A DNA stretch of 64,000 nt from IGN3 sp036170275 (GTDB taxonomy: Bacteria > Bacteroidota > Ignavibacteria > Ignavibacteriales > Ignavibacteriaceae). Each line of letters opens with the position of its first letter. Within the stretch, counting starts at the first letter, position 1. The stretch is from NCBI GenBank assembly GCA_036170275.1, contig JAVHOU010000223.1, positions 13,531 to 77,530 on the forward strand. The letters run 5' to 3'. The notes beneath the pieces are model-generated. The model was not told where the DNA came from. It made no database searches and was given only the letters and a program-made list of their open reading frames with translations. This document shows, one piece after another, positions 46,460-54,101 of this stretch. Made by a program: the position numbers and the translations under genes.

Positions 46460-47200
46460 TTATTTGCTGTCATTATTGTTTTCAATCATACGAATATCCC
46501 TTACTGTAACCATCTTTTTCTTTTCATCAACTTTAAAGATGATGCGCCATTTTCTGTATGATAAAACATAAAATTTATCTTTGACAGAATTTGTTTTTAG
46601 TAATGATATTCTTTTTCGTGCTGTATCTGTTGGATTAAACTCCAATTGTACCCGGGAATAATTTATAAGATTAATTTTTTCGGTTTCCAATAATCTTAAT
46701 GCGTGCTCTTTAGCTTTTTTTAAAAATTTGATTTGATAAATATTTCCCAGATCAGTTTTTGCCCAGCCGGTAGCAGCATCAGGGAAGGAATCGGAATAGG
46801 GGAGATATGGTTTTATATCAATTATTGGAGTGCCGTTAAGTATATCAGATTCTGATATATAAATTTTTAATCCTTCCACTTTTTCTAATTTAACACAGCT
46901 TAATCCAATTTGATTTGGGCGGTACGGAGCGCGCGTAGCAAAGACTCCAACTTTTTTTCTTGTATGCCTTGGCGGAGTAACTAACGGCTTCCAATTTTTG
47001 TTAAGATGAAAAAAGTAAATCACCCAAATTCTTTCAAAGCCTTCAAGATATTTTACTGCCTGCTCAAAATTTTGATGCGGATTAAGAGTAATTACAGAAA
47101 CATCATTGCCTGCTAATATTCCTTGTCTCGGAGTTTCATATCGATGTTCAAGTTTTGATTGCACAACACCGATTGGATTTATTATTAAGTAGCTGGTCAA
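46460..47200 (-). CDS. trmO: tRNA (N6-threonylcarbamoyladenosine(37)-N6)-methyltransferase TrmO
   Basis: 246 residues. The N-terminal TsaA/YaeB beta-barrel (about 5-150) has PIGVVQSKLEHRYETPRQG, then FERIWVIYFFH and the signature GVFATRAPYRPNQIGLSCVKL, and ILNGTPIIDIKPYLPY. The C-terminal about 70 residues fit the TrmO tail (FNPTDTARKRISLL ... FYVLSYRKWRIIFKV), which gives a RelE-like impression but belongs to this family. It methylates t6A37 of threonine tRNAs with SAM. It is convergent with the T9SS cargo gene. Confidence 0.9.
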   Translation of the reverse strand: MTSYLIINPIGVVQSKLEHRYETPRQGILAGNDVSVITLNPHQNFEQAVKYLEGFERIWVIYFFHLNKNWKPLVTPPRHTRKKVGVFATRAPYRPNQIGLSCVKLEKVEGLKIYISESDILNGTPIIDIKPYLPYSDSFPDAATGWAKTDLGNIYQIKFLKKAKEHALRLLETEKINLINYSRVQLEFNPTDTARKRISLLKTNSVKDKFYVLSYRKWRIIFKVDEKKKMVTVRDIRMIENNNDSK

Positions 47201-47362
47201 ATTAATCCTATAAAATTATTTCAAAAGTAATTTACTCGGAAAAGTGTTTAAAGAAAACAAATAAAAACTTTATTAAAGATTAGATATTCCCGGGTAAACT
47301 TATTGAGAGTTAAAAAATAGTTAATAGAAAGGATTTCGTCTTTTGGAAAATTAATGACAAAT

Positions 47363-47401
47363 AAAAAAGGTGCTGCCGAAGATAAACAGTTGCAGCACCT
47401 T
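47363..47401 (-). terminator. Terminator of the haem-protein unit
   Basis: AAGGTGCTGC (47367-47376) pairs with GCAGCACCTT (47392-47401). On the minus strand the stem is followed by a T-run. It lies 19 bases after the stop of the gene ending at 47420. Confidence 0.9.
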
Positions 47402-47419
47402 AGAGTTACTTGGGGGCTA

Positions 47420-48049
47420 TTATTTCACAAGATTCATTTTTTTTGTTTGTGCAAATTTACCGGCTTGCATTTTTGTAAAGTAAATACCGCTTGCAACTCG
47501 GCTTCCGTGATTATCACTACCATCCCATGTTACTTCATAATTACCCGGCTGATATAATTCATAATCAACAAGGCTTCTGATAAGGTTACCCTGGATGTCA
47601 TAAACTTCCAACTTAACTTTTTCTGTTTGAGGAAGTGAAAACTTAATCCTCGTTGATGGATTAAATGGATTAGGATAATTTTGACTAAGGACAAATGATG
47701 ATGCAGATCCACCAACTACTTCCACACCCGATGGTTTATGTGGATCACCATGGCATGGAGTACACTCCATCTTTGTCATAACATTATTAAATACAGCGCT
47801 TCCGTGACAACCTAAACAAGCTGTTAATGTAGCAGGATCAGTATAAGTAGAAGTAAATGAACCAGCAAAGAATGCATTAAGTAATTCAACTGTTTTCGCA
47901 GCAACATCACCGGTAATTCGGGCACATCTTTCTTTTCTCTCAACATCACTTACTTTTTTCTGCGCAACAATGCACCACTGTGTTACGGATGCATGGCAAA
48001 GTGGACTTCCGGAGACATTTTGTGGTAGTTCCAGATCATAATTGTGCAC
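47420..48049 (-). CDS. C-terminal part of interrupted split-Soret-like dihaem protein, with T9SS sorting domain
   Basis: 209 codons if read from the GTG at 48049, in the same frame as the gene ending at 48056. The only thing between them is one TAA and two codons, so this looks like the downstream half of one gene. The front (LPQNVSGSPLCHASVTQWC, then ERKERCARITGDVAAKTVELLN) continues the split-Soret/C-GCAxxG-C-C family domain. Two haem-binding motifs follow, CLGCH (78-82) and CTPCH (96-100), then a T9SS sorting domain (SQNYPNPFNPSTRI to KMNLVK). No ribosome site precedes the GTG. It might be a separate subunit, but readthrough or a broken gene is more likely. Confidence 0.75.
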   Translation of the reverse strand: MHNYDLELPQNVSGSPLCHASVTQWCIVAQKKVSDVERKERCARITGDVAAKTVELLNAFFAGSFTSTYTDPATLTACLGCHGSAVFNNVMTKMECTPCHGDPHKPSGVEVVGGSASSFVLSQNYPNPFNPSTRIKFSLPQTEKVKLEVYDIQGNLIRSLVDYELYQPGNYEVTWDGSDNHGSRVASGIYFTKMQAGKFAQTKKMNLVK

Positions 48050-48055
48050 AAGATA

Positions 48056-48538
48056 TTAACCATTTAATGCAACCTGATTTGCCTGAGTTGTAGGCAACTC
48101 GGCTTGAGTGTACCAACCCCAAAGTTCTGAAATAAGTGGAACTGAATCTGCTTTTGAAGTAACAAGACTAATAAGTGCTGCCCCACCATTTAAACATCCA
48201 CATAAAATGCCCCATGAATTACCACCACCACCTCCATACAACATTATTTCCATCGGAAGATTAGCCCATGGATCGGGTAGTGCATTTGCAAGCGCTGTTG
48301 TAATTCCTCCAAATGTACCAGCACAACAGGCTTTGCCACCATAGTATAAACTATGAGCTTGTATTCTTACTGCTTCAGGATCCAGTTGAGTGTAAGGCCA
48401 GGGCCAGGGAGTTGCTAATGTTTTTGCATGTGTATTTGCTGTCGTAACAAGGCTGGAAATTCCAGCAACAGCAGTCATTCCAACTGCAGCTTTCGAGGCA
48501 TTCAATAGGAAATCTTTTCTGGTAACGTTCTTGTTCAT
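48056..48538 (-). CDS. N-terminal part of interrupted split-Soret-like protein (Tat substrate)
   Basis: 160 residues. A twin-arginine-like signal TRKDFLLNA (RK variant) with hydrophobic stretch (about 14-33) suggests Tat export. The domain that follows resembles C-GCAxxG-C-C / split-Soret cytochrome proteins: GGKACCAGTFGG (Cys71, Cys72), LPMEIMLYGGGGG, and SWGILCGCLNGG (Cys113, Cys115). Such proteins in anaerobes bind haem or metal and have uncertain redox roles. The frame stops with TAA after ALNG at the point where the family domain normally continues, and the missing part follows in frame downstream. It lies 17 bases after a TPR gene, and a sigma-54 promoter precedes that gene. Confidence 0.8.
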   Translation of the reverse strand: MNKNVTRKDFLLNASKAAVGMTAVAGISSLVTTANTHAKTLATPWPWPYTQLDPEAVRIQAHSLYYGGKACCAGTFGGITTALANALPDPWANLPMEIMLYGGGGGNSWGILCGCLNGGAALISLVTSKADSVPLISELWGWYTQAELPTTQANQVALNG

Positions 48539-48555
48539 TTTTTTACTCCATTCTT

Positions 48556-49011
48556 TTAATTTGATTTGAAATTGATTTGGTTAGAATAATTTTCGATTAG
48601 TTTTATTGCTTTTTGAAGAAGTTCATTCGCTGGTTCCTCATTAATTGCCATTTTAAAATATTTAAATGACGTTTTGTAATTACAGTACAGCCAAAGAATT
48701 CCCAATACAGTAAAAGTTTGAAACTCATTTTCATACTTTATATTTCCGCTTTCAATACTAAGAATCAAATCATTGCAAGGACAGAATTCTTCATTACTAT
48801 CAGTCCTTATAATTGTGTTTATATCAGATTCAATTAATTGTATGAAAAGTTTTAATGCTTTTTCTAGATTATCGGTTTGCGTGTAACAGATAATCAATCT
48901 TTTTAAGATTTTTAATTCAGATAACTCTCTGGAGGATAATTTTTCGTAAGCATGCTCAGCAAGCGAATAATCTTTTAATTGGAAATAATGATTGCCTAAC
49001 ATTTCGCTCAT
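48556..49011 (-). CDS. TPR-repeat protein
   Basis: 151 residues of amphipathic helix pairs with TPR spacing (HYFQLKDYSLAEHAYEKLSSRE; LIICYTQTDNLEKALKLF; FKYFKMAINEEPANELLQKAI). No signal peptide, so cytoplasmic. It is first in the unit driven by the -24/-12 promoter at 49027-49040. From that promoter the transcript would begin near 49015, only a few bases before the ATG at 49011; the in-frame ATG at 49002 is an alternative start. Probably a partner or chaperone for the exported haem protein, which is inference from position. Confidence 0.7.
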   Translation of the reverse strand: MSEMLGNHYFQLKDYSLAEHAYEKLSSRELSELKILKRLIICYTQTDNLEKALKLFIQLIESDINTIIRTDSNEEFCPCNDLILSIESGNIKYENEFQTFTVLGILWLYCNYKTSFKYFKMAINEEPANELLQKAIKLIENYSNQINFKSN

Positions 49012-49026
49012 AACAGATTAGATTAC

Positions 49027-49040
49027 GCAAAATGCTTGCC
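49027..49040 (-). promoter_or_regulatory. Sigma-54 (-24/-12) promoter
   Basis: Minus strand GGCAAG-CATT-TTGC (49040 to 49027) matches the consensus GGCACG-N4-TTGC with one mismatch and exact spacing between the GG and GC doublets. It faces the TPR and haem-protein genes, and a sigma-54 activator gene lies directly upstream. Confidence 0.75.
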
Positions 49041-49081
49041 TAAGAAAAAATGGATTTAAGGATTGTAATGAAGGGTGGCTA

Positions 49082-49098
49082 TTGCAAATGCTTTGCAA
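49082..49098. promoter_or_regulatory. Perfect inverted repeat, candidate activator site 2
   Basis: TTGCAAA-TGC-TTTGCAA, about 42-58 bases upstream of the -24 element. The extended half-site TGTTGCAAA on the minus strand is shared with site 1 at 49150-49167. Confidence 0.55.
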
Positions 49099-49149
49099 CA
49101 TTTCGTGCATTTAATAGATAACTTATTTGATTATAATTATTTAATAGTT

Positions 49150-49167
49150 TTGCAACAATTTGTTGAA
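49150..49167. promoter_or_regulatory. Inverted repeat, candidate activator site 1
   Basis: TTGCAACAATTTGTTGAA, a near-perfect palindrome about 110-127 bases upstream of the -24 element, at a usual enhancer distance for sigma-54 activators. Confidence 0.55.
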
Positions 49168-49193
49168 TGATTCACTAAGAATATTCATATAAA

Positions 49194-50516
49194 CTACTTT
49201 ATTCCCATTGATTTTAACTTACGCCACAAAGTTGTTCTATCGACACCTAAAATCTGGGCAACTTTTGTTTTATTCCATTTATACTGATTAAGTAATTCAA
49301 GGAGAGAAGTATTTTCAAACGGCATTTGAGCATCGGGAATAATATTGTTTTTTTGTTTGCAAAAAATATTTTCTCTAATCTTTGTCGGAAAAGCACAGAT
49401 ACACAAACTCTTATCGGGCTTATTTCTGATCACAGCATATTCAATTGCATTTTCAAGCTCACGAATGTTTCCGGGCCAATGCCATCTAGTTAAATGTTCA
49501 ATACATTCATCTTCAATAAAGGGAATGTTCTTTTTATATATTATAGAAAACTTTTTTAAGAAGTGATTTGCAAGAAGCGGAATGTCGTCTAATCGTTTTC
49601 TTAAAGGAGGCAGGTTGATATGAATAACATTCAGGCGATAGAATAAATCTTCTCTGAATTTTCCTTCTGCAATTGCTTTCTCTAATATAGTATTGGTAGC
49701 AGTAATTATTCTCACATCGACAGATTTTGTTATTGATTCACCAAGTCGCTCAAATGTTCCATCCTGCACTACTCGTAATATCTGTGGCTGCATCTGCAAA
49801 GGCATCTCACCAATCTCATCTAAAAATATTGTTCCACCGTCTGCAAGTTCAAAACGTCCGACTCTCTCTTTCTGCGCATCAGTGAATGCACCTTTAGCAT
49901 GCCCAAATAACTCGCTTGCTAAAAGATTATCCGGAATAACAGAGCAATTAACTTTTACGTACTTATTTTTATTTCGCTTGCTTAAACATTGGATTGCATT
50001 TGCAATGAGTTCTTTCCCGGTGCCGGTTTCACCTGTTATAAGTACAGGTGCATCGGAATCAGAGATTTGTTCAATAAGAGTAAAGATCTCTTTCATACTT
50101 TTTGAATTAGAAATCATTCCATGAAAATTGGATTCCTGTTTAAGCATTCCTTCAATCTTTTTTAGGATCGATAAATCTCTAAAAGTTATAACACCACCCG
50201 CCGGATTCCCTGTTTCATCTTTTAACAACGCAGCATTTAATCTTATTGGAATTGGAGTTGAATTTTTGCATTCAATCTGACTATCAAAATCAAAAATACT
50301 TTTACCAAATTTCAAGATTCTTGCGATCGGACAATTTTCAGAGCAGTATTCAGACTTAAAAACGTTTTTACATATTTTACCGATTACTTCATCTTTTTGA
50401 AAGCCTGTCATTAAAGTTGCGGCTTCGTTGATAAAAGTTATTTTAAATTCCTTATCAACAGTTATTACACCTTCAGCTAAAGAATTTAATATCGTATCTG
50501 TTTTTTGTTCTTCCAT
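49194..50516 (-). CDS. Sigma-54-dependent activator with PAS sensor
   Basis: 440 residues. A PAS domain occupies about 1-120 and carries a Cys cluster (C49, C58 and C62 in CKNVFKSEYCSENCP), which may sense redox state or bind a cofactor. The AAA+ domain follows: Walker A GETGTGKE (162-169), the loop GAFTDA at 209-214 (consensus GAFTGA) and Walker B GGTIFLDEIGE. The C-terminal Fis-type helix-turn-helix is NKTKVAQILGVDRTTLWRKLKSMG. There is no receiver domain. It lies upstream of the unit it probably controls (49011-47420) and downstream of the arsenic operon remnant. Confidence 0.9.
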   Translation of the reverse strand: MEEQKTDTILNSLAEGVITVDKEFKITFINEAATLMTGFQKDEVIGKICKNVFKSEYCSENCPIARILKFGKSIFDFDSQIECKNSTPIPIRLNAALLKDETGNPAGGVITFRDLSILKKIEGMLKQESNFHGMISNSKSMKEIFTLIEQISDSDAPVLITGETGTGKELIANAIQCLSKRNKNKYVKVNCSVIPDNLLASELFGHAKGAFTDAQKERVGRFELADGGTIFLDEIGEMPLQMQPQILRVVQDGTFERLGESITKSVDVRIITATNTILEKAIAEGKFREDLFYRLNVIHINLPPLRKRLDDIPLLANHFLKKFSIIYKKNIPFIEDECIEHLTRWHWPGNIRELENAIEYAVIRNKPDKSLCICAFPTKIRENIFCKQKNNIIPDAQMPFENTSLLELLNQYKWNKTKVAQILGVDRTTLWRKLKSMGIK

Positions 50517-50519
50517 CTG

Positions 50520-50663
50520 TTATGCGACATTTAAGATTAAATAAACACCACCCAAAATTACTAAAACACCACAGATTCTCTTAATCCACAAAATTGTTTT
50601 TGATTCTTCTGACCAGTTCAAATACTGTTGAACTTTTTTTGATAAAGTTCCTGCTCCAACCAT
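50520..50663 (-). pseudogene. Remnant of an ArsG/CcdA-like membrane protein gene (C-terminus only)
   Basis: A 47-codon frame reading MVGAGTLSKKVQQYLNWSEE, then SKTILWIKRICGVLVILGG and VYLILNVA. The pattern 'VQ.YLNW.E.SK...KRICG.LVILGG.YLI' is the C-terminus of CcdA/DsbD-like proteins found in arsenic operons (annotated as ArsG family). The preceding about 180 residues are absent: similarity begins within 10 bases of the acr3 stop. It is most likely what remains after a deletion, although a single-helix peptide could still be made. Confidence 0.65.
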
Positions 50664-50671
50664 TACTTCGT

Positions 50672-51754
50672 TTAAACACAAATATCCGGAGCTTTTACAG
50701 TTCCTTCTTCAACTTTACCGAAATATCTTTTCTGAAAATATAAAGCAACATTAACCAGTGCAATTAAAACAGGAACTTCAACTAAGGGACCTATAACAGC
50801 GGCAAATGCTTCTCCGCTATTTATTCCAAACACAGCTATCGCAACTGCAATGGCTAATTCAAAATTATTACTGGCGGCAGTAAACGATAATGTTGCCGTT
50901 TTGCTGTAATCCGCACCAATTTTTTTGCCCATATAAAATGAAACAAAAAACATTATCACAAAATAAAAGAGTAATGGGATTGCAATTCTTACAACATCTA
51001 AAGGAATCTTTACGATGTATTCTCCTTTAAGTGAAAACATAACAACAATTGTAAAGAGTAAGGCGATTAATGTTATTGGAGATATCTTTGGAATGAACTT
51101 TCGCTCGTACCATTGCTTACTTTTTAGTTTGAGCAATACAAATCTCGTTATCATTCCAGCAAAAAAAGGAATTCCAAGATAGATGAAAACACTTTTAGCA
51201 ATTTGTCCGATAGTTATATCAACAGCAAAAGTTTTTAATCCTAACCACGAAGGAAGTACAGTTAAAAACACATAAGCGTAAATTGAAAAGAATAGAACCT
51301 GGAATATAGAATTGAAAGCAACTAAACCTGCTGCATATTCAGTATCACCTTTTGCAAGTTCATTCCAAACAATAACCATTGCAATGCAGCGAGCAAGACC
51401 AATCATAATTAGGCCTGCCATATACTCTGGATAATCCTGTAAAAAGATTATTGCAAGAATAAACATTAGTATCGGACCAATAATCCAATTTTGCACAAGA
51501 GAAAGTGTGAGCACTTTAACATTTCTAAATACATCGGGTAATTCTTCGTACTTAACTTTTGCAAGCGGCGGATACATCATTAAAATCAAACCAATTGCAA
51601 TCGGAATGTTTGTTGTGCCTGATTGAAATGAATTCCAGAAATCAACTACACCGGGAAATAGATATCCTGAAAACACTCCAATAAACATCGCAAGAAAAAT
51701 CCACAACGTTAAATAACGGTCTAAGAATGAAATTTTTTTTGTTAACGAACTCAT
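50672..51754 (-). CDS. acr3: Arsenite efflux transporter, ACR3 family
   Basis: About 360 residues from the ATG at 51754 (MSSLTKKISFLDRYLTLWIF). An ATG 24 bases earlier overlaps the upstream gene; AGAAG favours 51754. The family signature cysteine lies in MIGLARCIAMVIVWN, and ten helices are expected. It exports arsenite from the cytoplasm using the proton gradient and would remove the arsenite made by ArsC. It is last intact gene of the ars operon and is followed directly by the ArsG-like remnant. Confidence 0.95.
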   Translation of the reverse strand: MSSLTKKISFLDRYLTLWIFLAMFIGVFSGYLFPGVVDFWNSFQSGTTNIPIAIGLILMMYPPLAKVKYEELPDVFRNVKVLTLSLVQNWIIGPILMFILAIIFLQDYPEYMAGLIMIGLARCIAMVIVWNELAKGDTEYAAGLVAFNSIFQVLFFSIYAYVFLTVLPSWLGLKTFAVDITIGQIAKSVFIYLGIPFFAGMITRFVLLKLKSKQWYERKFIPKISPITLIALLFTIVVMFSLKGEYIVKIPLDVVRIAIPLLFYFVIMFFVSFYMGKKIGADYSKTATLSFTAASNNFELAIAVAIAVFGINSGEAFAAVIGPLVEVPVLIALVNVALYFQKRYFGKVEEGTVKAPDICV

Positions 51755-51770
51755 TTTTTCTTCTCTTATG

Positions 51771-52787
51771 TTATGCAAAAACTAAATTGAACAAATAACC
51801 AACGATAATTATTCCGGTTGCAACTACACCAATAAAAATTCCTATCAATTGGATCTTAAGAACTTTTTTTAAGATTATAGTTTCAGGTAAAGACAATCCA
51901 ATAACACTCATCATAAATGCAAGCACAGTTCCAAGCGATGCACCTTTTTCTAGCAATGCCTGAACAATTGGAATTATACCGGCAGCGTTAGAATACATTG
52001 GAACTCCGAGTATTACAGCAATTGGAACAGACCACCATGCACTTTTTCCCATCAGCGATGCCATAAAATTTTCGGGCACATATCCGTGAATGCCGGCACC
52101 AACTGCAATTCCTATTACGATGTAAATCCAAACCTTTGCAACAATTTCTTTTACTGCATCTATTCCTCCAGTAATTCTGTCAGCGAAAGGAACTTTTTCT
52201 TCTGCAATTTCTAAATGCCCGGCTTTTATTTTATACACCCAGGGTTCAACATACTTTTCTAATTTTAATCTTCCAATTATATAACCTGAAAGCATTGCAA
52301 TTAATAATCCGGTTAACATATATAAAAGAGCGGTTTTCCATCCGAACAATCCGAACAAAAGAACGAGTGCAACTTCATTTATCATTGGAGCAGCAATCAA
52401 AAAAGAAAATGTTACCCCAAGAGGAACGCCGCTTTCTACAAATCCAAGAAACAAAGGAATTGCAGAACATGAACAAAATGGAGTTACAATTCCTAGTGTA
52501 CTTGCCATTACATTTCCGGTGAAAAGTTTTTTCCCACCCAGCATTTTTCTTGTTCTTTCTGGTGAGAAATAACTTCTAACTATTCCAACACCCAAAACAA
52601 TTAATGTGAGTAGTAGCAAAACTTTGGGAACTTCAAAAACAAAGAACCAAACTGCATCGGTTAAATGGGTATTTCTCTGCATTCCAAGAATTGAATAAAC
52701 AATAAAATCTGTAAATACATTTAGATTTAGATAAATCAATATCCAAAGCAGTAGAAAGGATAAGAGAATTAAAAGTTTATTTTTCAT
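51771..52787 (-). CDS. Permease of the DUF318/YraQ (ArsP-like) family
   Basis: 338 residues, eight or so helices in two similar halves. The family motif TPFCSCSAIPLFLGF (with the CSC thiols) is at about 104-118, and the second-half motif GVPMYSNAAGIIPI follows. Relatives include ArsP, which exports organoarsenicals, and permeases of thiol-linked metal handling. It sits between the small thioredoxin and acr3 genes in the ars operon, so an organoarsenical or arsenite-related substrate is likely but not proven. Confidence 0.85.
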   Translation of the reverse strand: MKNKLLILLSFLLLWILIYLNLNVFTDFIVYSILGMQRNTHLTDAVWFFVFEVPKVLLLLTLIVLGVGIVRSYFSPERTRKMLGGKKLFTGNVMASTLGIVTPFCSCSAIPLFLGFVESGVPLGVTFSFLIAAPMINEVALVLLFGLFGWKTALLYMLTGLLIAMLSGYIIGRLKLEKYVEPWVYKIKAGHLEIAEEKVPFADRITGGIDAVKEIVAKVWIYIVIGIAVGAGIHGYVPENFMASLMGKSAWWSVPIAVILGVPMYSNAAGIIPIVQALLEKGASLGTVLAFMMSVIGLSLPETIILKKVLKIQLIGIFIGVVATGIIIVGYLFNLVFA

Positions 52788-52817
52788 TTTGAGCGTAAGA
52801 TCATATTATATGATAAT

Positions 52818-53063
52818 CTAATTGATATTGTCTTGAATCCAGTGAACTAAAGTTGATTTAGTTGGGAGTTTTCCACTCGATATCATTTTACCATTTATCT
52901 CAAGTCCTGGTGTTGATAAAATTCCTGTCTTCATTATTTCTTGAATATCTGTTACTTTTTCAATTGAAGCATCAAGATTATTTTCTTGAATTACTTCCGT
53001 GCACATTGCCTCAAGCCTTTTACAATTTGCACAACCGCTGCCATAAACTTTTATAATATTCAT
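52818..53063 (-). CDS. Small thioredoxin-like redox protein
   Basis: 81 residues of the 'redox-active disulfide protein 2' type: active-site GSGCANCKRL with Cys11 and Cys14, then LSTPGLEINGKMISSGKLP with the cis-Pro. Its start codon overlaps the arsC stop by one base (TAATG), so translation is coupled. It probably supplies electrons to ArsC or works with the permease thiols, as such genes are common next to DUF318 permeases. Confidence 0.9.
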   Translation of the reverse strand: MNIIKVYGSGCANCKRLEAMCTEVIQENNLDASIEKVTDIQEIMKTGILSTPGLEINGKMISSGKLPTKSTLVHWIQDNIN

Positions 53064-53491
53064 TATTTCTCCTTCAAATTAGTTTTATAGAAATCATAAA
53101 ATCTTCTTTTGATTTCATCTCTTACTCTACGATACACAGGCATAATTTTTTCTTCTGTTCCAACCGCATCAGCAGGATCATCAAACCCGACGTGAAGCCG
53201 ATGTTTTACTTTGCCAATAAAAACTGGACAAGTTTCTTTGGCGTTATCACAAACTGTAATTACATAATCAAATGATTGTGAAAGATATTTATCAACATTC
53301 TCGGCAATTCCACTGCTTATGTCTATTCCAACTTCATTCATTGCTTTTACTGCAAAAGGATTTACTTTTTTCGCAGGCTTTGTTCCGGCAGAAAATACCT
53401 CAAGATTTTTATCAAATGATTTGAGAAAACCTTCTGCCATCTGGCTGCGGCAAGAATTTCCGGTACAGAGGATTAGAATTTTTTGTTTCAT
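53063..53491 (-). CDS. arsC: Arsenate reductase, thioredoxin-coupled (LMW phosphatase family)
   Basis: 142 residues. The phosphatase-like loop CTGNSCRSQMAEG holds Cys9 and Cys14, and the relay cysteines are Cys81 and Cys88 in VCDNAKETCPVF, matching the three-cysteine mechanism of the Staphylococcus-type enzyme. It reduces arsenate to arsenite, which acr3 exports. It is second in the operon, 51 bases after arsR, and overlaps the thioredoxin gene by one base. Confidence 0.95.
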   Translation of the reverse strand: MKQKILILCTGNSCRSQMAEGFLKSFDKNLEVFSAGTKPAKKVNPFAVKAMNEVGIDISSGIAENVDKYLSQSFDYVITVCDNAKETCPVFIGKVKHRLHVGFDDPADAVGTEEKIMPVYRRVRDEIKRRFYDFYKTNLKEK

Positions 53492-53542
53492 ATTATTATT
53501 TCCATTTAATAATTCGTGGATTATCGAATTGATTATTATTTT

Positions 53543-53890
53543 TTATCGAGAACAAACTTCGTTGCGATTAACCTTTTGTATTTTTTGTTTATCCGAAAGA
53601 ATTGTCTGATTGTCCGAAATCCAGAAATCTAAAGTGGAAATAAGCGACGAAATCCTCGGATCGGCAGGGTGAGAATTTATTAAATAGTTAACCCACTTTC
53701 CGTCTTTCTGCTCAAGGATGAATCCAGTATCTTTGAGAATACTGAGATGCTTTGAGACTGTCGAAGTTGCTAATTTTAATATATCCGTAATCTCGCAAAC
53801 ACAAAGTGATTTACTTTGCAGCATTTTCAATATCCTCAAACGATTCGGATCAGAGAGAACTTTGAATATTTTAGTGTTGTCTTTAGTCAT
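53543..53890 (-). CDS. arsR: ArsR-family repressor of the ars operon
   Basis: 115 residues. Winged-helix HTH ATSTVSKHLSILKDTGFI follows the metal-binding pair Cys30/Cys32 in SLCVCEITD, the classic arsenite/antimonite site of ArsR. It is the first gene of the operon and should repress it until arsenite binds. A 6-bp-arm inverted repeat 13 bases upstream of its start is a good candidate operator. Confidence 0.95.
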   Translation of the reverse strand: MTKDNTKIFKVLSDPNRLRILKMLQSKSLCVCEITDILKLATSTVSKHLSILKDTGFILEQKDGKWVNYLINSHPADPRISSLISTLDFWISDNQTILSDKQKIQKVNRNEVCSR

Positions 53891-53902
53891 TGATAAAAAC
53901 TC

Positions 53903-53922
53903 ATTTCGTTTACTGACGAAAT
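53903..53922. promoter_or_regulatory. Candidate ArsR operator
   Basis: ATTTCG-TTTACTGA-CGAAAT, an inverted repeat with an 8-base spacer directly upstream of arsR, where the operon promoter must lie. Confidence 0.5.
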
Positions 53923-54101
53923 ATAAATCATTTCTATAAAAATACCAAATAAAAAATTATAACCAGTTACTGGGTAATAAAAACCTGAGGGAATGGTATT
54001 AGATTGGAATAGGTTTAGAGAATAGATTAGTCTTTTTGATATCAGAATAATTTTGATCAAAAACTTTTTTATTAATCTGGAAGTGCAAATATTATTATGT
54101 T

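Noticed and set aside
46460..46700. RelE-like toxin domain fused to TrmO
   Set aside because: The C-terminal strand pattern is the normal TrmO C-terminal domain.
49055..49120. Alternative -24/-12 promoter at GCACGAAATGTTGC
   Set aside because: The spacing gives CG instead of GG at -24; the site at 49027-49040 fits better and is closer to the gene.
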